This document shows positions 1 to 9,995 of a DNA stretch of 64,000 nucleotides, piece by piece. Numbering within the stretch: the first letter of the stretch is position 1; every line of letters starts with the position of its first letter. Made by a program: the position numbers and the translations under genes. The stretch comes from Pocillopora verrucosa (lineage: Eukaryota > Cnidaria > Anthozoa > Scleractinia > Pocilloporidae), in the NCBI RefSeq assembly GCF_036669915.1, contig NC_089316.1:26215325-26279324 (forward strand), in the 5' to 3' direction. The notes beneath the pieces are model-generated. The model searched no databases. It had not been told where the DNA came from and saw nothing but the letters and a program-made list of their open reading frames with translations.

Positions 1-46
1 GCTACTTTTAACATGCGTGGTCAACTGTACCGCGGGCACGCCAACG

Positions 47-160
47 CCACGGCTTTGTCCAGTAGTCCAGTGGTCAGTGCACTGGGCTCCGAGTCGGACG
101 ACCTGGGTTGTAGTCCTGGCCGGGGCAAGGCGTTGTACCCTTGAGACGTGCGGGAAAAAA
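47..160 (+). repeat. tRNA-derived SINE head
   Basis: The stretch holds an A-box-like TAGTCCAGTGGTCAGTGC, a clover-leaf-like middle and a B-box-like GGTTGTAGTCC, followed by a tail ending in an A-run. Together these are the layout of a tRNA-derived SINE rather than a working tRNA gene, because the anticodon arm does not pair well and the 3' end runs into a non-tRNA tail. Elements with the same tail wording (TCTTAGGCAAAACACT) recur at 17215-17420, 41790-42080 and 60570-60860. Confidence 0.5.
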
Positions 161-408
161 AATGCGAGCTCCGCTTTTAGGCTTGGCTAAATCTATATAT
201 TACAATTATGTAAGCCATAGACTTTCAACTGAAAGATTTCCTTTCACAGACCAGCCTTAGGGAAAAAGTTAAAACCAGTGACAACCGTATAAAAATGTTA
301 CTTCACTTTAATCACTAGTAAAAGAGACGCTACTGACAAATCGTTCCCTCGCACTTAGTGATACACTCATCTTTAAAACTTATACACTACTCTACAGCTG
401 AGGGTTGA

Positions 409-889
409 CGCCGGTGTCACAGCGGATTTGGACTCCCCGCGGATTTGGACCCCCCGGTCCAAATCCGCTAGCGGATTTGGACCCCCCTTCGCGGATTTGG
501 ACCCCCCCCAACTAAACATTCCTTTTCGTAACTTGTTCCAACTGCGAGCTTTTAGGCGATGTCCGTTAAAATTTCAACACAAGATTGCGTACTATAATTG
601 ACGAAGAAAAGGGCAGATATCGTTTCATTTCTGACACATTTATTTAAGTTGGTAGAATAGCCTACGCATGAATTAAATGACAACAAACTATTGGATTCGA
701 ACTATTGAAACTCATACCAAATCCTTTCTTATTCTGTTGCAATACAATTCTGAAGAACAAGTATGAAACTAGTACTACTCTTACTTTACTTCGTAAAGTA
801 CGTCATAATAGTGAAAACTATTTACTCAGTTTTGTTAAAGGGGTCCAAATCCGCGGAGGGGAGTCCATATCCGCTAGCGGATTTGGACC

Positions 890-923
<34 letters not shown>

Positions 924-936
924 GGGACACCGGCAC
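409..936. mobile_element. Non-autonomous DNA element with TIRs and subterminal repeats
   Basis: The left end reads GCCGGTGTCACAGCGGATTT, and the right end is its near-perfect reverse complement (two of the ends differ by a single base in the shared core). Inside each end the motif GCGGATTTGGACCCCCC is repeated several times in both orientations (421-515 and 838-925). The ~320-bp AT-rich middle has no convincing gene. I see no clear target-site duplication. This is the architecture of a MITE-like transposon with subterminal transposase-binding repeats; the superfamily is not assigned. Confidence 0.6.
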
Positions 937-1538
937 AATGTAGGCCATCTAGTTAATTGTGCGGTTTCTCTATCGCTATTTTTCTCTTTTCTTAAATGTA
1001 AATTACAAAATGACAGCAATCAATGCTAATAAATACGCCAAAAAAAAAAAAAGAAACACTTAATTTAAGAACCTCTTAGAGCGAATTTTCCATGGAATGT
1101 CGTAAAAACAACAAGTCAAGTTCTCACTCTGAGAAATCAAAACACAGGATAATATAACAAAAGGGTTTGTTAGAACTCATAGAGGCTTTTAAAATTAAAA
1201 TTTTAAAACTATTTTTTGATCATCTAACTTTTTAGGAAAGCGGTGGTATTGACACTCCATTCATTGCTCTAAGCTCTATGCTGGAGAATTGTTTGCATAT
1301 CTTGCAAGTCTTACTTGCATAATTAATTTTTTATTTATTTTAAATTAGTTACTTCTTTACCTAATAAAGTATTAGCCTTGGGTTACATATTAGAGAAACA
1401 TTTTCCTATAAATATTCCATTCTCTATTAAAGCCTTTTATTTCGTGAAGGTTGGCCAGTGCTCTGAAGACCTTAAGATGTCTTGAGTTAAAAATTTCAAA
1501 ATTTCGGTCAAAATACATTAGCAGGTACAAAATATGAC

Positions 1539-4500
1539 TCAGTGATTGGCTAACTCCACTTCATCAGCAAACCTTGCATCACCTTTGCAATACCAACATA
1601 TAATTCCTCCAATCAGCAATAAAGCTGCTGCAACAGCCGCAAAGGTAACACCAAGAGTAGCCTTAATTTTGCTGCCTGGTCCTAAGAGTAAGACAAGATA
1701 TGAACACCTTAGTTACACCTTCATGGGACTGCCATCCAAATGTTGACATTTAAGAGGTGTTTGTGCGGTACTGTATAATTATGTGATGTTTACATTACAA
1801 TGTACGTTCACAAATTAAAGGTCGACTGCAGCTAAATAGCTAAATGCACTTTACACTTGAGAATGATTCTCCTTCAGACTTGAAATTATTGTAAATTGAA
1901 CTATGCTAATTAAATGAGGGGGGCAAAAAATAAACATTAACCCTTTCACTCCCAAGATCTAATTAGTAATTCTCCTTACTATCTGCCATACAATTCTTAT
2001 GATGTTAGTTCAGAGAATTTGGTATTGGATCAACAAATAATCCCATAATTTATATCCTTCTCTATTCTCATCACCTGCCTGCTTGATATTGTATTGATAT
2101 TGTAAGGAGAAATTCTCTCTTGGTCACTTGTGGGAGTGAAAGGGTTAACTACCTGACTTGATTCTCATAGGTTTAACCCTTTAACTTCCAAAAGTGATCA
2201 ACTTCTAACTTCTCCTTGTAATATTCATACATGATCCAGCAAACAGGTAATGAGAATATTCAAACATATCAAATAAAAGTTGTTGTCTTGATCTAACAAC
2301 AAATTCTTGTAACTCATTTAAAAGGAAATATGTAGTAGCCAGAGGGGAGAATTGACAATTAGATCTTGGGAGTTAGTGGTTTAAACAGGGTTTTTTTAAC
2401 AGTGAAAAAATTCTAAATGCTCTGAAGACCTCAACATGCCTTAATTGGGTTCAAAATAATTTAATAAAAATCAAAATAATTTAATATTTTATCCCTTTAA
2501 CTCCCAGAAGTGATTTACATAAAACTTCTCCCTACAATATCCATACATTATTCAGTAAACAAGTAATGAGAATATTCACACTTATCAGGTAGAAGATGTT
2601 ATCGTGATCTAGCACCAAGTTCTCATAACTAATTTACAAGGAAATGTGTAGCAGCTACAGGAGAGAATTAACAACCAGTAAAAGGGTTAATTCAATTTTA
2701 CTCGAACTAACAAACATCAATTTTTCATTGAAACTCTACCTTTGATTTGTGGGTTGTCGGACATGCCTTGACCACCAGGAGACTCAGTGTTGACTACAGA
2801 TGGCGTAACTGCCCCAAAAAAGAAAGAAATTGAAACAGTCATGAAAAAAGTCAAACATTTTTGGGGTTTCAAATCAAGTTTGTAACTTGAATATGAAAGC
2901 CATCTTCACAGTAATGAACACTACTTGAGGAGTAGTGAAAATAAGGCCTGAAAAAATATTCAGACCCATACGGGATTTGAACCTATGACCCTTGTGATAC
3001 CGGTGCAGCGATCTACCGCCCAAGCTAACAAGTGGCCAAGTGGGAGCTGGTCATTATATCAGTACTAAATAAACCCGTGAAATGGTGAATAAACAACTAG
3101 GAATATATAAAAGTCACATATTTGAACCGTGGATAAAGATATGAATTAATATGAAAGCAATCTTTGCAGTAATGAACACTACTTAAACAGTAGTAAAAAA
3201 TAAGGCCTGAAAAAAATTTAAGGCCTAGACAAGATTTGAACCCATGACCCCTGCAATACCAGTCGATTCTTATAGGTTTACACAGGGTTTTAACAGTGAA
3301 AAAATTCCAAATGCTCTGAAGACCTCAACATGCCTTGAGTTCAAAATAATTTTATACTTTAACCCTTTAATTCCCAGAAGTGATTAACGTAAAACTTCTC
3401 CCTACAATATCCATACATTCTTCAGTAAACAGGTAATGAGAATATTCACACTTATCAGGTAGAGGCTGTTATCTTGATCTAGCACCAAGTTCTCATAACT
3501 AATTTACAAGGAAATGTGTAGCAGCTACAGGAGAGAATTAACAACCAGTAAAAGGATTCATTCAATTTTACTCGAACTAACAAACATCAATTTTTCATTG
3601 AAACTCTACCTTTGATTTGTGGGTTGTCGGACATGCCTTGACCACCAGGAGACTCAGTGTTGACTACAGATGGCGTAACTGCCCCAAAAAAGAAAGAAAT
3701 TGAAACAGTCATGAAAAAAGTCTAACATTTTTGGGGTTTCAAATCAAGTTTGAAACTTGAATATGAAAGCCATGACCCCTGCGATACCAGTCAATTCTTA
3801 CAGGTTTAAACAGGGTTTTCACAGCAAAAAAATTCCAAATGCTCTGAAGACATCAACATGCCTTGAGTTCAAAATAATTTCATCAAAATCAAAATAATTT
3901 AATATTTTAATTCAATTTTACTCAAACTAACAAACATCAATTTTTCATTGAAACCCTACCTTCGATTTGTGGGTTGTCAGACATGTTTTGACCACCAGGA
4001 GACTCAGTGTTGACTGCAGATGGTATAACTGCCCCAAAAAAAAAAATTGAAACAGTCATGGAAAATGTCTAACATTTTTGGGGTTTCAAATCAAGTTTGC
4101 AACTTGAATATGAAAGCCATCTTCACGGTAATGAACACTACTTAAGCAGTAGTGAAAATAAAGGATGAAAAAAATGTTCAGGCCTCTACTGGATTTGAAC
4201 CCACGACCCTTGAGATGCCAGTGCAATGCTCTACCAACTGAGCTAACAAACCAAGTGGGAGCTGGTCATTATGTTGGTACCAAATAAACCCATGAAGGGG
4301 TGAATAAACGACTGTGAATATATGAAAGTCATATATTTGAACTGCGGATAAAGATATAAATATGTAAACGATCTTCTTGAGCAGTAGTGAAAATAAGACC
4401 TGAAAAAATTCAGACCTCTAAAAATTTGAACCCACGACCCCTGCAGATAAAGAAGTGGATATGTAAGCAACCACAGTACATTTTCAGTCACCTACCTCTT

Positions 4501-6412
4501 ATAATTTTGATGTCCAGACGATTACAGGGCGATGGGCCCGTCAACACATATTTCAGAGTGAAGTTCCAGTTTTCATGCCTGGAAGGATCTCTTATCTTTA
4601 GTATGATAGATGATGTGTTGCTGGAGAATTCTAATCTCTTGTTGCAGAATTCCTTCAGACTTGGATCGTTTATAAATTCACTGCAAGTTATGTTTAAGGA
4701 TCCTTTATGCAAGTATGCTATGATCCCTGAGTTTAGGACAAGGCGATAGCCACGAAGCTCTTCACCACTAGAGGATTTATTCCAGATAATTTGGACTGGT
4801 TTCCCCTCTTTGACATCAAAGTATTCTTTTGAAACTAAAGAAGATAAAAAATATATATGTATTTTTAAAAACATAATTTCACCAATCCTTTTTAAATAAT
4901 TTACATTCCTGATAAATTAATTAGTTAGAATATAGTATCCTCTCAATATACCTAACCACTGGTCAGGAATAATTTCAAAATGCAGTATTTTAGAGTGATA
5001 AATACTATCAACCTTTCACTAAGTTCACAATTATACTAACTCTCAACCTCACCAGCCATAAAAAAAATAAAAAGAGATCATGCAAACAATTTTTTAGTGG
5101 CAAGTAAATCAACCATTTGCCAAAGTATTTGTCCACGTACTCATATTGAGTCCTTTCAAGAAACCACAAAGTGTCTACATCAGAGCTCCAAGTTTCATGT
5201 ATTAAGTGTGAAATTAAAACACTCAAGCAAATTCAATCTTACACTCTCAAACTGAAGGCTTTTATTTATCACTCATTAAAACAGTTGATTTTGAGATAGA
5301 AAACTATCACTTTTGTCACCAGTGAGTTCCCATATAATTAATTAATTCTCTAATTGTAATTTTCTTCTTGTTCCCTTTGTACTTGCTTTGAACACTTTCC
5401 AAAAGTGGAAATTCTCAATCAGAATAACAGAATGTAAATCTTAGCTTCTTCATTTTCATGCTAATTTTTGGCCGAGCATGCCCCACACCCCACCCCCCCA
5501 CCCTACACCCCACCCCTTTCCACCTTTCAGTATGTACTGCCCATGGTATCACACTCTTTGACAGAAAATCAACTTGAGTTAGAGCTCTGTCACATACAAG
5601 TACTGCTCACACCTAAGTCTAATTAACACCAATTGACTTGAGAGGTAAAAAAAATACAGTTAGAAGGTGTAAACACAATAGTTCTTTCAGATAGCATTCT
5701 TTTCAAATGCAAGTGCCCAGGATTGTGGATCATCTTAAACCTTCAACCAACATAATGTACCAACTTTAAAAACAATATTAATTAAACAAACTGTTTTAAG
5801 TTGATGTTGGCATCCTAATATAATCTAAGCTCACCACATCGATGTGTCTCGTGTTGGCCTGCTCCTGTTTTGGTTTTGTTCGTATTGCTTGTATTGCCTC
5901 CCGCTGAAAAGGGTAAAAGATCACCACCTTGATGCTAACATTTTGATTAGGATACATTTTTACAATACGACCCCCCTTTCGATCTTGTCGTGAAAGTGAG
6001 AAAATAGCCCGGCAAGGCATGAATCTAACGAAAATACAGTGATTACACTTAGTAATTGAACGGTAAGATTGCTGACCCAACAGTAAACCCTGTTCGGTTT
6101 CTTGTGAGGGTAAAATTTCCGCACAGCCTCATCCTACATTATGCATTCAGTTCTTGGATAAAGAAAACAATCCCAAAAAAATACATTGCTACTGGGAAAA
6201 CAGATTTGTTTTACAATAGTCTGGGGCTGTGCGGAAATTTTATCGGAAAATAATACGCAGCAGTCAGCCAACAAACGACATACGCACCACTAAGATCTTA
6301 AGTCCTCCTCATTGAGAGAAATTTAGACACAAATTATGTAAGTTTACTTACCCTGGAGCACCATTAACGATAAAATAACGTATAAGGTGAGATAACGAGC
6401 CATAGTAAACAT
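1539..6412 (-). CDS. Single-pass membrane protein with Ig-like ectodomain and triplicated stalk exon
   Basis: Exons (5' to 3'): 6412/6403-6352 (signal peptide, ARYLTLYVILSLMVL), 4834-4496 (ectodomain, ~113 residues), 4028-3960, 3678-3610, 2808-2740 (three 69-nt stalk exons), 1681-1539 (transmembrane segment and tail). Every internal exon is phase 1-1 and all joins stay open, giving ~246 residues. The ectodomain has four N-glycosylation sequons, three cysteines, and a strand pattern (EGKPVQIIW early, SIILKIRD late) that resembles a V-type Ig fold but lacks a textbook Cys-Trp-Cys signature. The last exon encodes an Ala/Leu/Ile-rich membrane helix and a ~17-residue cytoplasmic tail without obvious signalling motifs. 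The domain order resembles cnidarian IgSF cell-surface receptors. Ligand and role are unknown. The start could be either Met; the second gives the cleaner signal peptide. Confidence 0.7.
1937..2148. repeat. CCCTTTCACTCCCA-type MITE, subfamily A
   Basis: Perfect terminal inverted repeats (TTAACCCTTTCACTCCCA and its complement) bound ~212 bp of AT-rich, non-coding sequence. The copy sits in the last intron of the Ig-like gene. It is the cleanest example of the A subfamily, recognisable by the internal TAATTCTCCTTACT and ATACAATTCTTATGATGTTA. Confidence 0.75.
2173..2690. repeat. Two subfamily C MITE copies
   Basis: Copies at about 2173-2384 and 2491-2690. Both have ends related to TTAACCCTTTAACTCCCA and an interior with TTCTCCCTACAATATCCATA and AATTTACAAGGAAATGTGTA. 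The second copy is part of the tandemly duplicated unit that also carries the stalk exon, since its counterpart recurs at about 3360-3559. Confidence 0.65.
2940..3260 (-). repeat. tRNA-derived SINE plus truncated second copy
   Basis: On the minus strand the copy reads a promoter-like tRNA head (B-box GGTTCAAATCC at ~2972-2984, A-box near 3018), preceded by the family's 5' leader with ACTTTTATATATTCC and followed by a hairpin tail with AGGCCTGAA. A second, 5'-truncated head lies at about 3180-3260. The same family is at 4110-4345, 4375-4445, 16320-16500 and 54540-54800. Confidence 0.65.
3360..3559. repeat. Subfamily C MITE in duplicated unit 2
   Basis: Near-identical to the copy at 2491-2690 because both were carried along in the local tandem duplication. 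Its right end is degraded to AAAGGATTCA instead of AAAGGGTTAA. Confidence 0.6.
4110..4445 (-). repeat. tRNA-derived SINE, full copy and truncated copy
   Basis: A complete minus-strand copy runs from about 4110 to 4345. The tRNA-like head (GTTAGCTCAGTTGGTAGAGC on the minus strand at about 4225-4245, then GGGTTCAAATCC) is followed by a GGCCTGAA hairpin tail. A second truncated tail and B-box lie at 4375-4445, immediately before the Ig-like ectodomain exon ending at 4496. The array-like arrangement suggests nested insertion or template-jumping. Confidence 0.65.
6111..6242. mobile_element. 132-bp MITE with TAAAATTTCCGCACA ends
   Basis: The ends TAAAATTTCCGCACAGCC and GGCTGTGCGGAAATTTTA are perfect inverted repeats. 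The interior (TTATGCATT, ATACATTG, GATTTGTTTTACAATAGT) matches a second copy at 7770-7897. The flanking TA dinucleotides fit a Tc1/mariner-type target, but two copies cannot prove this. It lies ~110 bp below the signal-peptide exon of the Ig-like gene, in its first intron. Confidence 0.7.
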
Positions 6413-7769
6413 GAAATTGGCAAAATAACTGGGAATATACCGTAATAGAATCCTTTCAACACAGTTCGTCGCGAAAGTGGCCAATGAGAATCAAAAGATC
6501 ACCCATGTGATCTTCAACCACGTGGTTGTCCTCGTACTTTGACGTCATTTCATGGCAGCGTAGTATTCAGGCAGGCTATGAACCTTTCGCTGTGGTAGAT
6601 TGAGAACTTCATCTCTCAGTCTTCTCATGAAAAAAGTAAAAAAAAACAAACAAACAAATGAAAACTGATGAGTTATTCGCTGGTTGATAAAGGTCGTCCA
6701 AGATAAAACGGAAAAAAGTAAAATCCAGTCGCCAAGGATTATGAAATAATCAAGACCAGACTTCCGTAGAAAAACCACTCACCTACTATTAAACATGCGC
6801 CTGAAAAAGAGACGATTCTTGCCAATGAACTTATGGGAGGAAAGTATAGGCAAAAATTAAAGAAATGGAAATTTACCTGAGCTTCCGACTTCTGCAGAGT
6901 CTGAGCCGTCCTAGGCCAGATTTAAATGAATCAATTGAGCAGTTTCTCACAATTGCGAGTCACCTTCGGGAAAGTGCTGGAATACTTGATCAAACCCAAT
7001 CGTGTACCCCAGTGAAAGGGTGTGGACAGGGAAGTTAGAACTCCCGCTATGGGGGCCGAGTTTTCACAAATAAAACTCACTCGATCGATTAATCACTAAA
7101 ATGAACGATGGCCAGTCTTGCTTTTTCCTTGCTCTCTCCCAAATCCATGCGTAGAAAAATAATGACTGTTTATCCACAGAGAGGCTGATAAAAATCGCTT
7201 AGCGCTCTCAAAGGGTAGGGGCGATTTCACTGTCACTCGTAAGTACGTCATGTGTGGGGAATCATATTATGGACTAGGCAGTGTGCGCACTCCGATTGCG
7301 TTGCATTGTGGAAGCTTAATTTTCAATATGGCGGTGAAAGCACAAGAAATTGCCAGATTTTGACTGAATATTCCGTGAAAGTTAGGCCATTCCCTTTTCC
7401 TTTTACCATAGGTAAATGTAATTTGAATTATTCTTAATGTGTAAAAGTATTTTTGTACGTATTGTCGTGTATTTTATGGTTCTCAAGGAAAAACGTAATC
7501 ACGGTCTTTTAGTATGTAATTTGAGCCCGATTTTCGAGAAGGTCAAATTGGATGTACGTCGTAGTTTGGAGCCTTTCAAAGATTTAGATGGCCGCTTTGA
7601 TCCTTCTTTAACAGCTTTGACCAAACGCTCTCAAACGTCCTCCAACAGTACTTGTATTTCTCGCATTTTAAGTGCTAGTGTTTGAGACCGATTATGGCCG
7701 AGGAAAAGCATATTGTTGCGTTACACAGCGTTACTATTGTATACTCAATTGTGTTGTAAATCTATTTGG

Positions 7770-7897
7770 TAAAATTTCCGCACAACCCCTCACTCCATTA
7801 TGCATTATTGGATAGAGAAATCAGTGACAAAAACAATACATTGCCATTGGGAAAATAGATTTGTTTTACAATAGTAAGGGGCTATGCGGAAATTTTA
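7770..7897. mobile_element. Second copy of the TAAAATTTCCGC MITE
   Basis: Inverted ends TAAAATTTCCGCACA and its slightly diverged complement (GGGGCTATGCGGAAATTTTA). The interior aligns with 6111-6242 throughout with small indels. No open frame of note. Confidence 0.7.
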
Positions 7898-9179
7898 TTT
7901 ATTTTCCTAAGTAAAAGGAAATTAACTAATGGCGAGTGATGTATGGTAAATCTACCAGTTGAATTAGAGTAACAAAAGGAGTCACTTGACCAATGAATAA
8001 CTCGACAATGCACACGGCAACACGCCTTGTAAAGCCAGAAAGCAAAAGACAGTCGATCATTTAAAGGTGTTGATAGGCCTGTACAACTCCTACCATTCGC
8101 TTGTACTTTTAAATCTTCTGACCTGAAAGCGTAACTGTTATGAAGATGTCTTTTAATGACTTTCATTTGCGATGTGATAATAGGAGTTAGTTTTAAGGTG
8201 TCATTTCCCCTTCTGAATGTTCTTGAGGTTTGGGAAAGCTGGATGAGATTGTGTTACAAAAGGTAATATTTTCATGTGTGTGCCCTATTTTTTTTTAATT
8301 TCAAGTATGCTGTCTCTTCCGTAGAAAATAACTGCAGAGATAGGTTTCTCAAAACCTTATCCTATTATCCTTAGAAACTCTATGTTTTTCATTAAACATT
8401 GAGCATGATGAATTTGGTCTTAGGAGGCTTAAGGCTTCTTTTGCGAATCTTGTATTTATGCCTTTAAGTGTATGACACAAAAAATAGTTTGTGTATTAGA
8501 AGGTTGCTGTCTCTTTAATGTGTTTGCATTTTAAGGGTCAATTCCCCATTTTTATATTATTCACACAGCCATCGGCTGTGAGGGTAACTGCTGCCAAATA
8601 AAAGATTCTTGGGCAAGGCTGCGGTTTCAATTCTTTCTGAATCTCTTCAGTTGCCTCCAAACAACCAATTTGTCTTGGAGGAATAACAGGAATCACATAG
8701 GCTAGCAAACACTTTTTAACTTTCAAAGGAACAGCAATAGTGAATACCCATTACATTCCATATTTATTCACGCTATCTCGCTGTCACCAGAGATGTTCAC
8801 TTGATGGCGTTAAACTTCCTGCCATCTGCTTTCGGACAATTTTTCCCTGAATTGAAAATATTTGCAATAGCTGTGAAAAAGAGATATTTTGATGTTTCTA
8901 GGATCATTCAAAAGTTGAGTAAGGACAGTAAGATCAGAGTTCATTTTCACTGTTTGCTGTTCAGCAGCCGTCGTCATGCTTAATGTTTCCATTTGTGACT
9001 CTCCTTTTACAAAAACTCGTGTCATCTTTTTTAACACCAGTTGAAAGACCTCCATGGGCACAGCAGGGAAACTTAAAGGCACCTCCAGATTAAAACCTTG
9101 AAGATGACCAGGGTAACGTATAAGCAGCATCGATCAACTAAACCTCTGTTACAAAAGAACTTCATATCTATGGTCTCAT

Positions 9180-9740
9180 TTAGGTCAGATCCTTTGAATC
9201 TCAGACGATTTCATCTTATTTCAGGTTCTGCCTTATCTGGTTACAATGGTTCCTCTGATTTTGGGCAGTTCGGTTCAATCTCAGTCAATCTCTTTTCATT
9301 TCAGTTCCATCTACTTTCGGACTGTTCTGTCTGACTTCAGATGGTTTTGTCCAATTTTCATGTTTCTGTTTCTGATTTCAAAGGGGTTTCCTCAGGTACT
9401 GGTTGAATTAATTACACCAACTGCAAACAGTTGCATCTACTTTCTGTAAGGACAGCTTGAGTAATTAAGTTGTGACTGGCCTAATTAAAAGCTATAGAAA
9501 AACTTGTTCAACTTTTATGCTCGAAACATTTGTGTAGTCACCCCTTAAAAACAGCAGTGTTTCAGTTTGATTCCTCCTTGTGATTTCAAATGGTTCAAGC
9601 CCACTTCAGACAGTCTACTCTGATCTTGGATAGTTCCATCCAGTTGTAGATGGTTCAATTTCAGATTACAGACCTTTCCGTCCGACTTCGGACAATTCCG
9701 TCAAATTTTGAATGGTTCCACTTGATGTCTGATACCAGAA
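9180..9740. repeat. Degenerate minisatellite-like tract
   Basis: The tract is built from loosely repeated pieces such as TTCGGACAATTCCGTC, GACTTCAGATGGTT and GGTTCCATCTGATTT, with a rough 15-20-bp period and many substitutions. The repeats are interrupted at about 9400-9590 by unrelated sequence. The open frames on both strands follow from the low stop content of the repeat unit and carry no recognisable domain. Confidence 0.5.
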
Positions 9741-9995
9741 AGTAGAAGCAATTGGGTTTTGACCAAACAGAACTCTAATTTACAATAATTATAATAATCA
9801 TAATTTTACTCAGACAATCAAATAAAGCTTGTTGTTAGTTTTTTAGACAAAACATTTTTTGGTATTAATAAAATGCAAGTTTAAATTCATAGAAAATTAA
9901 TTCTTGACTTAACAACACAATATAAAAATTCCATTTATTTTTTATTTACAGACTCAAACTAAATGGCTAAAACTTCCATCAATAGAGTGTTCTTT

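Larger units (their letters stand above)
1..1538. other. Gene-free left flank
   Basis: Apart from the SINE head and the TIR element listed separately, I see no coding exon. Bases 167-203 match 15771-15805 almost exactly (shared core GGCTTGGCTAAATCTATA), so they belong to a dispersed repeat. The short open frames here have no recognisable domain and cross repeat sequence. The segment just below 1539 would be the 3' UTR of the Ig-like gene on the minus strand. Confidence 0.5.
2386..4110. repeat. Tandem genomic duplication carrying the stalk exon
   Basis: Three related units begin with AACAGTGAAAAAATTC followed by GCTCTGAAGAC: about 2386-2900, 3279-3775 and 3806-4110. The first two contain a subfamily C MITE; the third lacks it. 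Each ends with one 69-nt stalk exon and its polypyrimidine tract. The exons in units one and two are identical; the third has several substitutions. A tRNA-derived SINE (2940-3260) interrupts the array, and a short degenerate relative of the unit start lies near 1454-1500. Confidence 0.75.
6413..9995. other. Intergenic region between the Ig-like gene and BOLA1
   Basis: No recognised exon. The minus-strand frame at 8810-9130 is open for 106 codons and looks mildly coding, but it has no domain I recognise. It ends in a stop just before low-quality sequence, and I do not call it a gene. Bases 6860-6905 resemble a small minus-strand exon (acceptor-like and GTAAAT donor-like ends), possibly an untranslated 5' exon of the Ig-like gene. 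The MITE at 7770-7897 and the degenerate repeats at 9180-9740 are listed separately. Confidence 0.4.

Noticed and set aside
421..925. CRISPR-like repeat array
   Set aside because: Repeats occur in both orientations, are unevenly spaced and sit symmetrically inside TIRs in a eukaryotic genome.
4387..4749. 120-codon plus-strand frame
   Set aside because: Antisense to the Ig-like ectodomain exon and crosses a SINE fragment.
7437..7685. 82-codon plus-strand frame
   Set aside because: No recognised similarity and no clear splice sites or promoter context; left unannotated.
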